Shown here piece by piece: positions 24,483-34,023 of a stretch of DNA of 64,000 bases. A program made the position numbers and the translations under genes. The notes below the pieces were generated by a model that ran no database searches, was not told the DNA's origin, and saw only the letters and a list, made by a program, of their open reading frames with translations. The DNA is from Caulobacter mirabilis. Its GTDB lineage: Bacteria; Pseudomonadota; Alphaproteobacteria; Caulobacterales; Caulobacteraceae. The stretch is taken from NCBI RefSeq assembly GCF_002749615.1, contig NZ_CP024201.1, positions 248,001 through 312,000 on the forward strand. The letters run 5' to 3'. The first letter of the stretch is position 1; each line of letters begins with the position of its first letter.

Positions 24483-25477
24483 TCGTACACGGCCTTACGG
24501 ACGAACTTCAGGACGGTCGCCCGCGCCTTGTTCAGCGGCGTCAGTTGCTTCTCCCAGATCGCCGCGTGACGGGCGATTTCTTCGGACCGGAACATCCTGG
24601 ACAAAGCCTTCAGATAGCCGACGCACATGATCTGATAGCGGGGGCTATGATAGTTGGGGAAGGGTGTTTCGGGATTGTGGTCGTAGAGTGTCCACCAGCT
24701 CGTCGTGTAGTGGGGCAGCATCTTCTCGATGGACTGTTTCGCCATCGCCGCAAGTTCGGCCGCCTTTTCGTCGCCCAGCCAGCGCGCGACTTCCCAGGGC
24801 GCGATGGCGGCGGCCATGAAGCCATTGATCACGGCGCTCGGCCGGGGCGGATACTCCTCGAAATAGGGGCAGCCGGTTTCGTTGGAGATCCCCAGGTAAC
24901 CGCCGTCCGAGATCTGGACGGAGAACTTCGAGAGGCCGCGCCTCGCCGCCACGGCGAACGTCTCGTCCTGCGTGAGCAGATAGGCGCGCAGCATCACCGA
25001 AACGCCTCGGGACTGCGCCAGCGCGGAGGTCCAGGGGGCCTTCCAGCCCGCCCAGTCGAACTCGTAGTTGAAATCGCCTTGCTCGGTCTGCCGATCGCGG
25101 AAGTAGGCGGCATAGTGGAGAAACTGGTCGCGAAGCGCATCGCCCTCGCCCGCGATGAACCGGTCGTGGAGGCCGAGCGCGAACTGGAACGCCGCTTCGG
25201 GATTGATCTGCTCGCCCACCGGCTCGGGATACTTGAGGACGATGATCCCGTCCGAATTGGTCAGGTCATAGGCGGTCTTCTGCCGGTGATCGATCGGATA
25301 GACGGGCGAGACCACGCCGTGCGCCCGATAGTCCTCATAGCGGTCCAGGGTCTCGGCGTCATAGACGGCGGGCGGCTCCGGGATGTACCAGAACGAGGCC
25401 GTCGTCGTCCGCCCCATGAGAGCGCCCAGCAGATAAGTATCGATGACGCGGTACCCGCGTCTCAGCACGCCTAGCAT
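24479..25477 (-). CDS. D-glucuronyl C5-epimerase-like protein
   Basis: A 332-residue protein whose second half matches the C-terminal fold of heparosan/glucuronyl C5-epimerases. Conserved blocks are WTSALAQSRGVSVMLRAY (149-166), PYFEEYPPRPSAVINGF (204-220), LPHYTTSWWTLYD (254-266) and NYHSPRYQIMCVGYLKAL (275-292), with the Tyr residues used in catalysis lying in such blocks. Family members convert D-glucuronate to L-iduronate within a polymer. No signal peptide is evident, so it may act on lipid-linked glycan in the cytoplasm, which differs from the eukaryotic Golgi enzymes. Its neighbours are a UDP-GlcA 4-epimerase and a polymerase. Confidence 0.78.
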   Translation of the reverse strand: MLGVLRRGYRVIDTYLLGALMGRTTTASFWYIPEPPAVYDAETLDRYEDYRAHGVVSPVYPIDHRQKTAYDLTNSDGIIVLKYPEPVGEQINPEAAFQFALGLHDRFIAGEGDALRDQFLHYAAYFRDRQTEQGDFNYEFDWAGWKAPWTSALAQSRGVSVMLRAYLLTQDETFAVAARRGLSKFSVQISDGGYLGISNETGCPYFEEYPPRPSAVINGFMAAAIAPWEVARWLGDEKAAELAAMAKQSIEKMLPHYTTSWWTLYDHNPETPFPNYHSPRYQIMCVGYLKALSRMFRSEEIARHAAIWEKQLTPLNKARATVLKFVRKAVYE

Positions 25478-25618
25478 CTGTCAGTCTCGAAAGCGGGGAA
25501 TTGGGTGGGCGAGGGATGATGTCCGGGAGCCTGCACCCTCGGCGCGCCTTTCTGCTGGTTGATCAGCGAGATTGCAACATGGGCATGTGCGAGGCGAAGC
25601 GGCCCGGGCTTCGAGCGG

Positions 25619-26623
25619 CTAGCGTGGCGCATAAGCCGCCAGGTACCAGTCGCAGAACGCCTTCAGGCCCGCGTCGATGTCGGTCTCGGGCCGGTAGCCG
25701 CATAGCGCTTCCAGCAAGTCCGCGCTGGCGTAGGTGACCTGCGGGTCGCCCGGCTGCAGGGGGAGGAAATTGTACTCCGCCCTTCGTCCCAGGGCGTTCT
25801 CCATCGATCGTATGAACGTCATCAGGTCCGTCGGGCGGCCGCCGCCGATGTTCACGACGCGCCAGGGGGCCACGGGGCTGAGCGAGTCCAGCGGCGAGAC
25901 CGGGGTGTTCCGGACAGGGACGCACGGCATGAGGCGTACGATCCCTTCGACGAGGTCGTCGATGTAGGTGAAGTCCCGCTTCATGTCGCCGTGATTGTAG
26001 ATGTCGATCGGCTGTCCGTTGACGATCGCGTTCGCGAACTTGATCGGCGCCATGTCGGGCCGCCCCCAGGGGCCGTAGACCGTGAAAAAGCGGAAGGCCG
26101 TCGTGGGGATGTCGAACAGGCTGCTGTAGGAATGGCTCATCGCCTCCGTGGCCTTCTTGGTGGCGGCGTAGAGGCTGAGAGGGTGGTCCGCCGGCTCGTT
26201 CTCCTGGAACGGCATCTTCTGATTGCCGCCGTAGACCGAGCTGGTCGACGCCAGCATCAGATGGCCGACTTCAAGCCTCCGCACGGCTTCGAGCACCTTG
26301 AAGGTGCCGCCGATGTTGGAGTCCACGTAGCTGGCCGGGTTCTCGAGGCTGTATCGGACGCCCGGCTGAGCCGCGAGATGGATGACGATCTCGGGGTTGA
26401 AGGACTGCGCCAGATCAGAGAAGCGGTCGCCGTCTTCGAGCATCATCTGCTCGAAACCGAAAGCATTGCTGAGCCGGAGGTTCTTGAGGCGGGTCTCCTT
26501 CAGCGACGGGTCGTAGTAGGGAGTCATGCCGTCGACCCCCATGACCTCATGGCCGTCCGCTACCAGTCGGCGTGTAAGATGGTAGCCGATGAAGCCGGCG
26601 ACGCCCGTTACCAGGATTTTCAA
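25619..26623 (-). CDS. UDP-glucuronate 4-epimerase-like SDR
   Basis: A 334-residue extended SDR. The NAD motif GVAGFIGYHL is close to the N-terminus; catalytic Ser/Tyr/Lys sit in ASTSSVYGGNQ and YAATKKATE. The sequence FTVYGPWGRPDMAPIKFANA and YNHGDMKRDFTYIDDLVEGI are hallmarks of UDP-GlcA 4-epimerases (UDP-galacturonate formation). I chose the TTG at 26623, preceded by GAGAGG-like purines, because it gives the family's usual length and puts the Rossmann motif at the start; the open frame extends upstream but that part looks non-coding. It is the first gene of the minus-strand trio. Confidence 0.85.
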   Translation of the reverse strand: MKILVTGVAGFIGYHLTRRLVADGHEVMGVDGMTPYYDPSLKETRLKNLRLSNAFGFEQMMLEDGDRFSDLAQSFNPEIVIHLAAQPGVRYSLENPASYVDSNIGGTFKVLEAVRRLEVGHLMLASTSSVYGGNQKMPFQENEPADHPLSLYAATKKATEAMSHSYSSLFDIPTTAFRFFTVYGPWGRPDMAPIKFANAIVNGQPIDIYNHGDMKRDFTYIDDLVEGIVRLMPCVPVRNTPVSPLDSLSPVAPWRVVNIGGGRPTDLMTFIRSMENALGRRAEYNFLPLQPGDPQVTYASADLLEALCGYRPETDIDAGLKAFCDWYLAAYAPR

Positions 26624-26757
26624 GGAAGGCCTCTCGTCATTTTGGCGCTTATTATTCTCTTTCTCCGTCAGGGGCGAGAGTGCTTGCCTCCCGGGACCGT
26701 CCAGGGCACATCCTGGCCTCAAATCGTACAACTCGCGCAGTTGAAGGGGTGGATATC
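26624..26757. promoter_or_regulatory. Divergent promoter region
   Basis: 134 bases between the UDP-glucuronate epimerase (minus) and the DUF3617 lipoprotein (plus), with an AT-rich patch near 26640-26665. It must serve both directions. No operator was recognised. Confidence 0.4.
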
Positions 26758-27306
26758 GTGAGCATGTTTAAAGCGGGTGTCATCACCGTCGCGCTGCTGG
26801 CGGTCGCCGGGTGTTCGGAGAACAAGGCGCCTGCGGCGAAGCCCGAAGCGAAGGCGCCGGTCGAGGTTCCGAAGCGCAAGCCGGGTCTCTGGAAGCAGAC
26901 GATGCTGGTCGAAGGGGTCAACGTGATCCAGACGGTGCAGCTTTGCATCGACCCCGAAAGCGACTCCAAGCTCGCTTGGTGGGGCCAGCAGGGGCTGCGT
27001 CAGTCCTGCAGCAAGAATGATCTGCAGCGCCAGCCCGACGGCTCCTGGAAGTTTGCTTCGGTTTGCGAGGGCGTCGGCGTGAAAACGGCGACCACCGGCA
27101 GCGCTGTCGGCGACTTCAGTTCACGGTACCAATTGAAGGCCGAGGCCACCACGAGCGGCGCGCCCATCCCTGAAATGAACGGCACCCGCACCGTCACGAT
27201 CGACGCGTCCTGGGTGGGCGAGTGCCCTCAGGGCATGAAGCCGGGCGACATGGAGATGCCGAACGGCCAGCGGATCAACATGCTTCAGGTCAGCGGGCAG
27301 AAGTAG
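26758..27306 (+). CDS. DUF3617 family lipoprotein
   Basis: About 182 residues with a signal peptide and lipobox LLAVAGC, then an Ala/Lys/Pro linker and the DUF3617 pattern beginning RKPGLWKQTMLVEG. The domain has paired cysteines (LCIDPES, RQSCSKND, ASVCEG, GECPQG). The function of the family is unknown; members are periplasmic. GTG 26758 sits well after AAGGGG, while ATG 26764 two codons later is equally possible. It converges on the M48 protease gene, with 7 bases between the two stops. Confidence 0.8.
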   Translation: MSMFKAGVITVALLAVAGCSENKAPAAKPEAKAPVEVPKRKPGLWKQTMLVEGVNVIQTVQLCIDPESDSKLAWWGQQGLRQSCSKNDLQRQPDGSWKFASVCEGVGVKTATTGSAVGDFSSRYQLKAEATTSGAPIPEMNGTRTVTIDASWVGECPQGMKPGDMEMPNGQRINMLQVSGQK

Positions 27307-27313
27307 TCCGGCG

Positions 27314-28360
27314 CTACTTCCCGGAGGCCTGGGGGCGAGTGGGCAATAGCGGCTCGCCCCTCTCACGCTTGGCCTTGATCTCGTCGGCGGCGGCGCCGAT
27401 GTTCATGGCGCGCTCGAGAGAGCCCGGATGGGTCCAGGTCGAGTACCGCGAGCGGCCGTAATCCGCCCCATACTGCCGCCAGAAGTCGCGGGCCTGCGAA
27501 TAGTCGTAGCCCGCGCGAGCCATGAGATAGAGGCCGACGTAGTCGGCTTCGCGCTCAAGCGTGATCAGTCCTCCGGGCGCGGTTCCCATATTGCCCAGGA
27601 TCGCGCCGGCGGGACCGCCGTCCTTTATCCGGGTGCGGTGTTTCAGGACGTTGTGGCCGAGCTCGTGCCCCAGGACGACGGCCAGTTGATCATCGGCCGC
27701 CGCGTAGCGGACGAACGCCGTGGTGATGAAGACGCGCTGGCCGTCCGCCCAGGCGCTGACGTCCTCGGACGGGATCAGCTGGGCCTCGTAGGCGCAACCC
27801 GTCACGGGCTGAAGCTGCAGCGTCAGCGTCTGGCCGTCGCGGCGAACGGTGAGCGTGGCGGCTCCATCCGACAAGGCCTTGTCCAGCAGCTCCTTCGCGC
27901 GAAGCGTCTCGTCGTAGGTGACCTTGCTGTCGGCGATCCTGGCCCCCGCGTCGTTGAAGGAAACGCCATCGACTTGGAGCAGCGTATCGCCCATGCGGAC
28001 GCCGGCCTTGTCCGCGGCGCCTCCGGGGGCGACGGCGAGAACGGATGGGAAGCCGTCGAGCTTGAAGTAGCGACTAGCCGTGGCGCGGCTCGCGGCGCCG
28101 TACTGAAGCGCATGATGCAGGGCCAGGCCGCCCAAGGCGGCCTTGTCTTCACAGAGATCCGCGTTCGCGGTGTTGATGCGGTAGGAGACGGCCAAGACCC
28201 TTGCATCCTGTTGGCGCAAACGTTCCAGGCTGGCTTCCTGCTGGAACTCGTCCTCCCGTCGGAGCGACTCGGCGTCGGCGCGGGGCAGGGCGACGACGGG
28301 CTCGATCGAGGAACAGCCGGCCAGCGTCGCGAGAAACAGAAGGATGGGCGCCTTTTTCAT
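27314..28360 (-). CDS. M48-family metalloprotease lipoprotein with PDZ domain
   Basis: 348 residues. The lipobox is TLAGC, with the Cys at residue 16. A PDZ domain lies near residues 100-160 (AVAPGGAADKAGVRMGDTL) and the zinc site HELGH lies in VVLGHELGHNVLKH (about 236-249), with the downstream Glu in EREADYVGLYLMARAGYD. This places it in the BepA/YcaL-like periplasmic M48 group involved in envelope quality control. Its position near surface-polysaccharide genes fits an envelope role, but no operon link exists. Confidence 0.88.
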   Translation of the reverse strand: MKKAPILLFLATLAGCSSIEPVVALPRADAESLRREDEFQQEASLERLRQQDARVLAVSYRINTANADLCEDKAALGGLALHHALQYGAASRATASRYFKLDGFPSVLAVAPGGAADKAGVRMGDTLLQVDGVSFNDAGARIADSKVTYDETLRAKELLDKALSDGAATLTVRRDGQTLTLQLQPVTGCAYEAQLIPSEDVSAWADGQRVFITTAFVRYAAADDQLAVVLGHELGHNVLKHRTRIKDGGPAGAILGNMGTAPGGLITLEREADYVGLYLMARAGYDYSQARDFWRQYGADYGRSRYSTWTHPGSLERAMNIGAAADEIKAKRERGEPLLPTRPQASGK

Positions 28361-28534
28361 CTTCCGGTCTCCGAGGTTGGTCGAGAACCGACCCTTGAGG
28401 TTTTGGTGTTTGGATCAGGAACGCGTGTCGGTCGATCCGTCCCAAGGGGCAAGAGTCTAGTTGTCACGGTGACGTAAATTCGGCCGCAGGATACCGTGGG
28501 AGCGTTTTCTGCGGGGCTGGCGGAGGGGACTGCG

Positions 28535-30820
28535 ATGTCGACTTGGGTCCACGTTGCGAAGAGTGCGCCGACACTGGCGGTTTGCGCCGCCCTGGCCGTA
28601 ACCGTGACCGCGTGCGGAGGAGGGGGAGGAGGCGGCGGCGGAGGCGTCGTCTCGCCGGTCACGCCTTCTCCGCCGCCCCCTCCTCCTCCGCCCCCGCCGC
28701 CGCCGCCTCCTCCGCCCCCGCCCCCGCCAGGGCGGCCCAGCGCCACGAGCGCCGAGTATCTGCGCAGCTGGAGCCTGGGGGCGATCAACGCGATCGACGC
28801 CTACAACCACCCGGCCACGGGGGCCGGGATCACCATTGCGGTGATCGACACCGGGATCGACCAGACCCTGCCGGATCTGCAGGGGCGGATCTCGCCGCAG
28901 TCCACGGACATCCGGTCCTCGCGCAACGATCCGACCGGCGTGAGCCGGCACGGGACCCGGGTGGCGGCCGTGGCCGCGGCCAATTTTGACAACGCCGGCT
29001 CCCTGGGCGTGGCCTACGGGTCGACGATTCTCTCGATCCGGGCGGACGATACGGTCGGGTCCGCCTGTGGCCCCGACGGTTGCCAGTTCAACGACAGCGA
29101 CCTGGCGCGCGCCATCGACTATGCGGTGTCCAACGGCGCCAAGGTGATCAATCTGTCGCTCGGCGGCGACACGCCGGACGGCGCCGCGTTCGAGGCGGCG
29201 CTGCAGCGAGCGGTGGCCGCCGGCGTGGTGGTGGCCGCGGCGGCCGGCAACGACACGACGCCCAACCCGGAGTGGCCGGCCCGCTACGCCGCGGACAGCC
29301 GCTTCGCCGGTTCGGTCATGGCCGTGGGCGCCATGGCCCAGGACGGCTCGATGGCCAGTTTCTCAGGTCGGGCCGGCGTCGCCGCCAACGGCTTCCTCGT
29401 GGCGCCTGGGCAGGGCGTCGCCACCGACTGCACCTCCGCCGGCTGCTGGTCGGTAAGCGGCACCTCCTTCGCCTCGCCGATCGTCGCCGGCTCTCTCGCG
29501 CTGCTGCTCCAGGCCTTTCCGATGATCTCGGGGCGGGACGCCGTGGACATCCTGTTCCGGACCGCGACGGACAAGGGGGATCCCGGAACGGACCCGATCT
29601 GGGGGCGCGGACTGCTGAACCTCAAGGCGGCCTTCCAGCCTGTCGGCGCCCTCAACGTGCCGAGCGCGGCGGGCGGGACCTTCCAGCCGAACCCGCCGCC
29701 GGGCGGGATCTTCGGCTCGGCCTTCGGGGACGCCGTCCGAACCAGCGCCGCCCTGAAGACCTTCGGGCGAGACGACTACCGCCGCATCTTCACCGTCGAT
29801 CTGGCTCAGACCTTCCCGGAGGGGCGGCATGCGCTCATGGGCGCTGCGGCCCCCGCCGCGCGCTCGACCGCGACCAGCGTCGCCGGTCCCGCGGGGACGC
29901 GGTTCAGCGTCCGCGCCGAGCAGCCGGTGTTCGAGGAGGCCGTCGTCCCGGAGCGGATGTACGACTTCGCCGGCGTCCGCCAGCCGTCCTCGGCCCTGGT
30001 GTCCGCCGACATCGGCCGGCTGAGCCTGACGGCCTGGCGGGGCGAAGGCGGCGCAGTCGCGCCGGGCGCCGGCGACCGCGACGCCTTCCGAACCGTGGCC
30101 TCGGCCGACCAGGTGATGAAGGCCGCCGTCCGTCTGGGCGGAGGCTGGTCGCTGGCCGCCGAACAAGGCAGCGCAGAGCAGCCGGACATTCTGGCCCTGC
30201 GCGAGGTCGAGGGGACGGACTATGCCTCCGCCACGGCCAGCTTCAGCAACGGGCGGTACGGTTTCAGCGTCACCGGCGGCCGTATGGACGAGCCGCTGGG
30301 GCCGCTGGGTTCCTTCATCTCTGAACGGTCGATCTACAGCCTGCCGGCGGAGACGCGTTTCGGCGCCTTCAGCCTGACCGCCCGAGCGAGCGACCGCCTG
30401 ACCCTGCGCGGCGACGCCGCCTTCGGCCGGACGAGCATTCGCGACGGCTTCTTCCAGACCGGGGACGCGTTCAGCAGCCAATGGCGGCTGGGCGCCTACG
30501 GTGACTGCACGCTGCTCGGCGCGATCCCCTGCGACACCTTCGCGATCGAACTGGAGCAGCCGCTGCGGATCGAGAGCGGAACCTTCAGCGCCGTGCTGGC
30601 CGACACGCCGCTGGACTGGCGCGATCCGACGACCTTCTCGACGCGCCGCTTCTCGGCCAGCCCGTCGGGGCGGGAGATCGACCTGCGCCTGGTCATGGAT
30701 CGCGACTTCGGCGGCTGGGGCCTGCTGCGCCTTCGCACCATCGCCGCGTTCAACCAAGGCCACCGCGAGGACCGCGACCTCGACCTGGGCGCGGCCCTGG
30801 ACTGGCGGGTGACGTTCTAG
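28535..30820 (+). CDS. Subtilisin-like (S8) lipoprotein protease with Gly/Pro linker and barrel-like C-terminus
   Basis: 761 residues from ATG 28535, which has GGAGGGG upstream. A lipobox VTAC ends at Cys27, followed by ten Gly and, after a short spacer, twenty consecutive Pro. The S8 domain has Asp105 (VIDTGID), His139 (SRHGTRVA) and Ser311 (SGTSFASP), so the triad is complete. Beyond about residue 390 the sequence turns to alternating hydrophobic strands and ends ALDWRVTF, like an autotransporter beta-domain with a terminal Phe. It therefore looks like a surface-exposed protease anchored at the outer membrane; the barrel reading is inference. Confidence 0.85.
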   Translation: MSTWVHVAKSAPTLAVCAALAVTVTACGGGGGGGGGGVVSPVTPSPPPPPPPPPPPPPPPPPPPPGRPSATSAEYLRSWSLGAINAIDAYNHPATGAGITIAVIDTGIDQTLPDLQGRISPQSTDIRSSRNDPTGVSRHGTRVAAVAAANFDNAGSLGVAYGSTILSIRADDTVGSACGPDGCQFNDSDLARAIDYAVSNGAKVINLSLGGDTPDGAAFEAALQRAVAAGVVVAAAAGNDTTPNPEWPARYAADSRFAGSVMAVGAMAQDGSMASFSGRAGVAANGFLVAPGQGVATDCTSAGCWSVSGTSFASPIVAGSLALLLQAFPMISGRDAVDILFRTATDKGDPGTDPIWGRGLLNLKAAFQPVGALNVPSAAGGTFQPNPPPGGIFGSAFGDAVRTSAALKTFGRDDYRRIFTVDLAQTFPEGRHALMGAAAPAARSTATSVAGPAGTRFSVRAEQPVFEEAVVPERMYDFAGVRQPSSALVSADIGRLSLTAWRGEGGAVAPGAGDRDAFRTVASADQVMKAAVRLGGGWSLAAEQGSAEQPDILALREVEGTDYASATASFSNGRYGFSVTGGRMDEPLGPLGSFISERSIYSLPAETRFGAFSLTARASDRLTLRGDAAFGRTSIRDGFFQTGDAFSSQWRLGAYGDCTLLGAIPCDTFAIELEQPLRIESGTFSAVLADTPLDWRDPTTFSTRRFSASPSGREIDLRLVMDRDFGGWGLLRLRTIAAFNQGHREDRDLDLGAALDWRVTF
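28617..28730 (+). repeat. G-rich and C-rich tracts forming a coding palindrome
   Basis: The Gly10 codons (28617-28646) are GGA/GGG/GGC and the Pro20 codons (28671-28730) are CCN. The two runs are near reverse complements separated by about 25 bases, so the strand can fold on itself and each strand has runs able to form G-quadruplexes. Length variation by slippage is likely. Confidence 0.7.
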
Positions 30821-30821
30821 G

Positions 30822-32711
30822 TCACCCGCGCTCCAGCCAGGCCACGATCGTCTCGGCGGCCTCGACGGCGGTCATGCCGGTCGTGTCGACGACGATCTCG
30901 GCCTGTTCGGGCGGCTCGTAGGGGCTGTCGACGCCGGTGAAGTTCTTCAGCTGACCGGCGCGGGCCTTCTTGTAAAGGCCCTTCACGTCCCGCTGCTCGG
31001 CGATCTCGAGCGGCGTCTCGACATAGACCTCGACGAACTCGCCGGCCTCGAGCATCTCGCGGGCCATCCGACGCTCGGCGCGGAACGGGCTGATGAAGGC
31101 GGTCAGCACGATCAGGCCGGCGTCAGTCATCAGCTTGGCCACCTCGGCCACGCGGCGGATGTTCTCGACCCGGTCCTCCTCGGTGAAGCCGAGGTCCTTG
31201 TTCAGGCCGTGGCGGACGTTGTCGCCGTCGAGCAGGTAGGTGTGCCGGCCCAGGGCGTGGAGCCGCTTCTCGACCAGGTTGGCGATCGTCGACTTGCCGG
31301 CGCCCGAAAGGCCGGTGAACCAGACCACGCGGCCCTTCTGATTCTTCTGGGCGGCGCGGGCGGCCTTGTCGATGTCGGTGGCCTGCCAGTGGATGTTGTC
31401 GGCGCGGCGAAGGGCGAAATGGATCATCCCGGCGCCGACCGTCCGGTTGCTCAGCCGGTCGATCAGGATGAAGCCGCCCAGGTCGCGGCTCTCTTCGTAG
31501 GCCTCGAACGGGATCGCGCGGTCGAGCGAGATGTTGCAGACGCCGATCTCGTTCAGCTCCAGCCGCTTGGCGGCCAGATGTTCGAGCGTGTTCACGTTGA
31601 CCCGGTGCTTGGGCTCGGTGATCGAGGCGGTGACCGTCTGGGCGCCGATCTTCATCAGATAGGGGCGGCCGGGCAGCATCGGCTCGTCGTCCATCCAGAC
31701 GATGGTCGTCTCGAACTGATTGGCCACGGCGGCCGGGGCGTCGGCGGCGACCAGGACGTCGCCGCGCGAGATGTCGATCTCGTCGGCCAGGGTTATCGTC
31801 ACCGACTGGCCCGCCACGGCTTGATCCAGGTCGCCCGGCAGGGTGACGATGCGCGCCACGCGGCTTTCCCGCGACGAGGGAAGGACCTTCACTCGGTCGC
31901 CCGGCTTGATCACGCCGGCGGCGATCTGGCCGCTGAAGCCGCGGAAGTCGAGGTTGGGACGGTTCACCCACTGCACCGGCATGCGGAACGGCTTGGCCTG
32001 CAGGCCGTCCTCAACCTGGACCGTCTCCAGCCAGGTCATCAGCGGCGGGCCGTCGTACCAGGGCGCGGCGTTGCTCTTCTCGGTGATGTTCTCGCCGTTC
32101 AGCGCGCTCATCGGGATGGCGGTGAAGTCGGAAAGGCCGATCCAGCCGGCGAAGGTGCGGTACTCGGCGACGATGGCGTCGAAGGTCGCCTGGTCCCAGT
32201 CGACCAGGTCCATCTTGTTGACCGCCAGGACGATCTTGCGGATGCCCAGCAGGCTGACGAGGTAGCTGTGCCGGCGGGTCTGGGTCAGCACGCCGCGACG
32301 GGCGTCGATCAGGATCACGGCCGCGTCGGCGGTCGAGGCGCCGGTGACCATGTTGCGCGTGTACTGCTCGTGGCCCGGCGTGTCTGCGACGATGAACTTG
32401 CGCGTCTCGGTCGAGAAGAAGCGGTAGGCGACATCGATGGTGATGCCCTGCTCGCGCTCGGCGGCCAGGCCGTCGACGAGGAGGGCGAAATCGATCGCCC
32501 CGCCCTGGGTGCCGACCTTCTTGCTGTCGCTCTCGAGGGCCGCCAGCTGGTCCTCGAAGATCATCTTGGAGTCGTAGAGCAGCCGGCCGATCAGGGTCGA
32601 CTTGCCGTCGTCCACCGAGCCGCAGGTGATGAACCGCAGCAGCGACTTGTGCTGGTGCTGGTGGAGATACGCCTCGATGTCCTCGGCGATGAGCGCGGAC
32701 TGGTGGGCCAT
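30822..32711 (-). CDS. cysN: Sulfate adenylyltransferase large subunit fused to APS kinase (CysN-CysC)
   Basis: 629 residues. The GTPase part has [15 protein letters not shown] (G1, ~31-45), [17 protein letters not shown] (G3) and NKMDL (G4). After the elongation-factor-like beta domains an APS kinase follows from about residue 440, with P-loop [16 protein letters not shown] (~462-477) and [14 protein letters not shown]. With CysD it makes APS from sulfate and ATP, driven by GTP; the kinase part then makes PAPS. The fusion is the NodQ/CysNC arrangement common in alphaproteobacteria. It is downstream of cysD, separated by a palindromic repeat. Confidence 0.95.
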   Translation of the reverse strand: MAHQSALIAEDIEAYLHQHQHKSLLRFITCGSVDDGKSTLIGRLLYDSKMIFEDQLAALESDSKKVGTQGGAIDFALLVDGLAAEREQGITIDVAYRFFSTETRKFIVADTPGHEQYTRNMVTGASTADAAVILIDARRGVLTQTRRHSYLVSLLGIRKIVLAVNKMDLVDWDQATFDAIVAEYRTFAGWIGLSDFTAIPMSALNGENITEKSNAAPWYDGPPLMTWLETVQVEDGLQAKPFRMPVQWVNRPNLDFRGFSGQIAAGVIKPGDRVKVLPSSRESRVARIVTLPGDLDQAVAGQSVTITLADEIDISRGDVLVAADAPAAVANQFETTIVWMDDEPMLPGRPYLMKIGAQTVTASITEPKHRVNVNTLEHLAAKRLELNEIGVCNISLDRAIPFEAYEESRDLGGFILIDRLSNRTVGAGMIHFALRRADNIHWQATDIDKAARAAQKNQKGRVVWFTGLSGAGKSTIANLVEKRLHALGRHTYLLDGDNVRHGLNKDLGFTEEDRVENIRRVAEVAKLMTDAGLIVLTAFISPFRAERRMAREMLEAGEFVEVYVETPLEIAEQRDVKGLYKKARAGQLKNFTGVDSPYEPPEQAEIVVDTTGMTAVEAAETIVAWLERG

Positions 32712-32737
32712 CAGAATTGCCCTCTTTCAATCCGAGC

Positions 32738-32848
32738 ATCCCGGCGAAGGCCGGGACCCCGATGGCGGACGACAGGGTGAGCGCCAGGACTGCGGAGGCC
32801 ATCTAGCCGCTTCAGCGGGACGGGCTGGGTCCCGGCCTTCGCCGGGAT
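32738..32848. repeat. Palindromic intergenic repeat between cysD and cysN
   Basis: The 22 bases at 32738-32759 are the perfect reverse complement of 32827-32848, and each arm itself contains the CCCGGC...GCCGGG mini-palindrome. The 67-base spacer has no gene. It resembles the element at 63527-63618, including the GGGTCCCGG core. It lies inside the cysDN transcript and could shape the relative amounts of the two subunits. Confidence 0.85.
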
Positions 32849-32865
32849 ATGCGGACAAAGAAGCA

Positions 32866-33783
32866 TCAGAAGTAGCCCTCCTGCTTCTTCTTCTCCATCG
32901 AGGCGGCCTGGTCGTGATCGATCACGCGGCCCTGGCGCTCGCTGGTGGTGGTCAGGAGCATTTCCTGGATGATCTCGGGCAGGGTGGCGGCGGTGCTCTC
33001 CACCGCGCCGGTCAGCGGGTAGCAGCCCAGGGTGCGGAACCGCACCGACTTCATCTGCGGCGTCTCGCCGGGGCGCAGGCGGAAGCGGTCGTCGTCGACC
33101 ATGATCAGCGCGCCGTCACGCTCCACCACCGGCCGGACGTCGCTGAAGTACAGCGGCACGATCGGGATGCTTTCGAGGTGGATGTACTGCCAGATGTCCA
33201 GCTCGGTCCAGTTGGAGATCGGGAACACCCGGATGCTCTCTCCTTTGGCCTTGCGGGCGTTGTAGAGCTTCCACAGCTCGGGTCGCTGGTTCTTGGGGTC
33301 CCAGCGGTGCTCGGCCGAGCGGAAGGAGAAGACCCGCTCCTTGGCCCGGCTCTTCTCCTCGTCGCGCCGGGCGCCGCCGAAGGCCGCGTCGAAGCCGTAC
33401 TTGTCGAGCGCCTGTTTGAGGCCCTCGGTCTTCCACATGTCGGTGTGGGCCGGACCGTGGTCGAAGGGATTGACGCCCTTCTCCAGCGCCTCGGGGTTCT
33501 TGTGCACCAGCAGGTCGAAGCCGAGCTCGGCGGCCATGCGCTCGCGCATCTCGTACATGGCCCGGAACTTCCAGGTCGTGTCGACGTGCAGCAGCGGGAA
33601 GGGCGGCTTGCTCGGATAGAAGGCCTTGGCAGCAAGGTGCAGCATCACCGCGCTGTCCTTGCCGATGGAGTAGAGCATGACCGGGCGTTCGGCCTCGGCC
33701 ACCACCTCGCGCATGATGTGGATGCTCTCCGCCTCCAGGCGCTGCAGATGCGTCAGGCGGGCGGGAGAGAGCGGCGCGGTCAT
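32866..33783 (-). CDS. cysD: Sulfate adenylyltransferase small subunit CysD
   Basis: 305 residues, close to the usual 302. The PP-loop is [14 protein letters not shown], preceded by [18 protein letters not shown], and [20 protein letters not shown] is typical of CysD. It catalyses adenylylation of sulfate in complex with CysN. ATG 33783 gives the family's usual N-terminus; a GTG at 33849 with a good GGAG site would add 22 residues and is a real alternative. The end KKKQEGYF is the conserved CysD C-terminus. Confidence 0.94.
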   Translation of the reverse strand: MTAPLSPARLTHLQRLEAESIHIMREVVAEAERPVMLYSIGKDSAVMLHLAAKAFYPSKPPFPLLHVDTTWKFRAMYEMRERMAAELGFDLLVHKNPEALEKGVNPFDHGPAHTDMWKTEGLKQALDKYGFDAAFGGARRDEEKSRAKERVFSFRSAEHRWDPKNQRPELWKLYNARKAKGESIRVFPISNWTELDIWQYIHLESIPIVPLYFSDVRPVVERDGALIMVDDDRFRLRPGETPQMKSVRFRTLGCYPLTGAVESTAATLPEIIQEMLLTTTSERQGRVIDHDQAASMEKKKQEGYF

Positions 33784-34023
33784 GGCGTCATCGGACACCG
33801 GAGGGCGCGCGGGGGCAAGCGTCGTGGTCGCCACGGTCGTTTCCAGCACTGGTGAAGCTCCACCTTGGGGGTGGAGGGGCCCCTTCAAGGACGGCAAGTA
33901 CGGAAGAGGCCTTTCCGGCGCAAGCGCGCAGGCGTCGCCCCGGGCCGTCGAATTTGCGGCAGCGGTTTCAGTTTTGCTGACAGCCGCTTCCGCTTTGTCG
34001 TCCCGGTGGTATGGAGAGGACCC
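33784..34023. promoter_or_regulatory. Divergent region between cysD and gmhB
   Basis: 240 bases, of which 33784-33849 may be coding if cysD starts at the GTG. The rest should carry promoters for the minus-strand sulfate-activation operon and for plus-strand gmhB. No riboswitch or regulator site was recognised. Confidence 0.4.

Noticed and set aside
28357..28788. Minus-strand frame with long Gly and Pro runs
   Set aside because: It arises because the Gly and Pro codon runs of the subtilase gene are mutually complementary; no real gene is implied.
32738..32848. Rho-independent terminator or insertion-sequence ends between cysD and cysN
   Set aside because: No T tract follows, no target duplication and no transposase; it fits a palindromic intergenic repeat better.
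24479..33783. A sulfated heparin-like polymer system combining the C5-epimerase-like gene with cysD and cysN-C (PAPS synthesis)
   Set aside because: No sulfotransferase gene is present and cysDN is a normal assimilation operon; proximity alone is not evidence.
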